DNA of 53,131 nt. It comes from Prochloraceae cyanobacterium. Lineage in GTDB: Bacteria > Cyanobacteriota > Cyanobacteriia > Cyanobacteriales > JASJDA01. How positions within the stretch are numbered: the stretch's first letter is position 1; each line of letters starts with the position of its first letter. This document shows, piece by piece, positions 52,413-53,131 of this stretch. A program made the position numbers and the translations under genes. Where the stretch lies: assembly GCA_030065755.1 (NCBI GenBank), contig JASJDA010000013.1, positions 1 through 53,131 of the forward strand, given 5' to 3'. The notes beneath the pieces are model-generated. The model worked only from the letters and a program-made list of their open reading frames with translations. It was not told the DNA's origin and ran no database searches.

Positions 52413-53131
52413 GTGCGAACCGAAGTGGCACCCTAGAGTGAGTCCCTAAAAAGACTCCAGCCTAGTAGCCAAGGTTGTACCCGCCTGAAGGTGCAAACCT
52501 GGTAACGGGTTTGTATCATAGCTAGAGGGTTAAGTGTCCGATAAGAAGCAAATCATCTGCCAAATATTGGGCTAGGGTAAGACACTTATGCTTAACGAAA
52601 GTGAACCTGTGTTGAGGCTTCTATAAAATAGAATTACCCACGATGGTTAATGGGTAATAGGGAAGGTGAAAACTTATACGAACGATATAAGTATAACAAG
52701 AATCTATCCCGATTGTAGATTCTGTGGCTACTGACCTCCCGATTAACAGGAGTATAGCAGGAAGCTAAAGGTGTCACATCTCAAAGGTGTGGAACGGGTT
52801 AACCCCCACTGGGTCTTGGAAATACACTCAAGTAAGCCAACCGTAAGGAAAGCAGAACTCCCAAGGGGGGAGAGGATGCTAAAGAAGCTAACGCCGTCAC
52901 TCGTGCATGGAACAGGAATACATAACTGGACGGATAGGGTTCATGCCTAACTCGAAAGAGTGCTGACTTTAGCAGGTGATTTCAGTTCTGGATGAACGAA
53001 ACACGAAAAGTTTAAGTGCGATTCGTTCCTAGGCGAATAAATAACCTAGGGAGGTAAACTACAAGCCAACGCAACCGCTTGCAGACCTTAACTAGCTACT
53101 CAATGTGGGTTCAAGTCCCACTGTCCAGAGG
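52413..53131 (+). mobile_element. Group II intron, 5' part (runs off the window)
   Basis: A typical 5' end GTGCG at 52413-52417 is followed by ~720 bases of structured, non-coding sequence of the sort seen in domain I-III of cyanobacterial group II introns (for example GAACGGGTTAACCCCC, AAGTAAGCCAACCGTAAGG and GGAACAGGAATACATAACTG). A stem-loop at 52699-52723 (stem AGAATCTA/TAGATTCT) shows a loop GATTG that can pair with CAATC in the upstream exon (52406-52410), a candidate EBS1 though not flush with the splice site. No domain V is in view. The maturase/reverse transcriptase ORF is expected beyond 53131. It is inserted antisense in tnpB. Confidence 0.85.

Noticed and set aside
53080-53131. 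tRNA-like T-arm (GTGGG TTCAAGT CCCAC)
   Set aside because: No matching acceptor, D-arm or anticodon arm lies upstream at tRNA spacing; it is inside the group II intron and is better read as intron structure.

Overview
The window reads as chromosomal DNA of a cyanobacterium. It carries an ndhA-ndhI-ndhG-ndhE run (NDH-1 complex), a cyanobacterial-type omega subunit, a CbiG-CobJ fusion, a carotenoid oxygenase, a GUN4-domain protein, a ThiE with the cyanobacterial N-terminal extension, a CYP110-like P450 and frequent HIP1 octamers (GCGATCGC). The base composition is moderately AT-rich. A unicellular or baeocystous lineage is possible, but the genus cannot be fixed from this sequence alone.

Layout. 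1-4104: rpoZ and a small membrane protein on the minus strand, divergent from ndhA-I-G-E, which ends at a HIP1-built bidirectional terminator. 4146-11643: a minus-strand cluster read in the order Asp/Glu-racemase-like enzyme, family-3 periplasmic binding protein, divergent DAACS-fold symporter, dCache-HAMP protein without an output domain, dCache-HAMP-GGDEF-EAL protein. This looks like an amino-acid uptake and sensing module tied to c-di-GMP and is one of the two most interesting regions. 12384-22614: mostly housekeeping genes (cbiG-cobJ, YqhA-like protein, ftsY, GAF-SpoIIE phosphatase, argH, AarF/UbiB kinase-like protein, small membrane proteins). 22825-30939: small membrane protein, carotenoid oxygenase with a folate/biopterin-type transporter, universal stress protein, trpS, a MetF-like protein and an NmrA-like SDR.

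31096-34794 is a 1232-residue AT-rich protein with one canonical Ser/Thr kinase domain, a second divergent kinase domain interrupted by a beta-rich insert, and what looks like a third, catalytically dead C-lobe with a related insert. This is the other most interesting locus. 35247-36555 is thiE-thiS. 36797-42258 holds a secreted GUN4 protein, a DUF4327-like protein, a subtilase with Glu at the catalytic Asp position, an EI24 protein with a PlsC-like acyltransferase, and tRNA-Ser(GGA). 42381-48278 holds a TIR-TPR protein and an RND efflux pair. 48739-50109 is a P450.

Mobile DNA clusters on the right. A 230-bp transposase-less IS200/IS605-type element ends on the stop codon of the GUN4 gene. 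A 180-bp one abuts the dhaK start codon. A tnpB gene is cut by a group II intron in the opposite orientation, and the intron runs off the right edge. Low-complexity arrays (two heptamer arrays and a G5 quadruplex motif) all sit in gaps between convergent genes; a fourth, C-rich array lies inside the RND operon.
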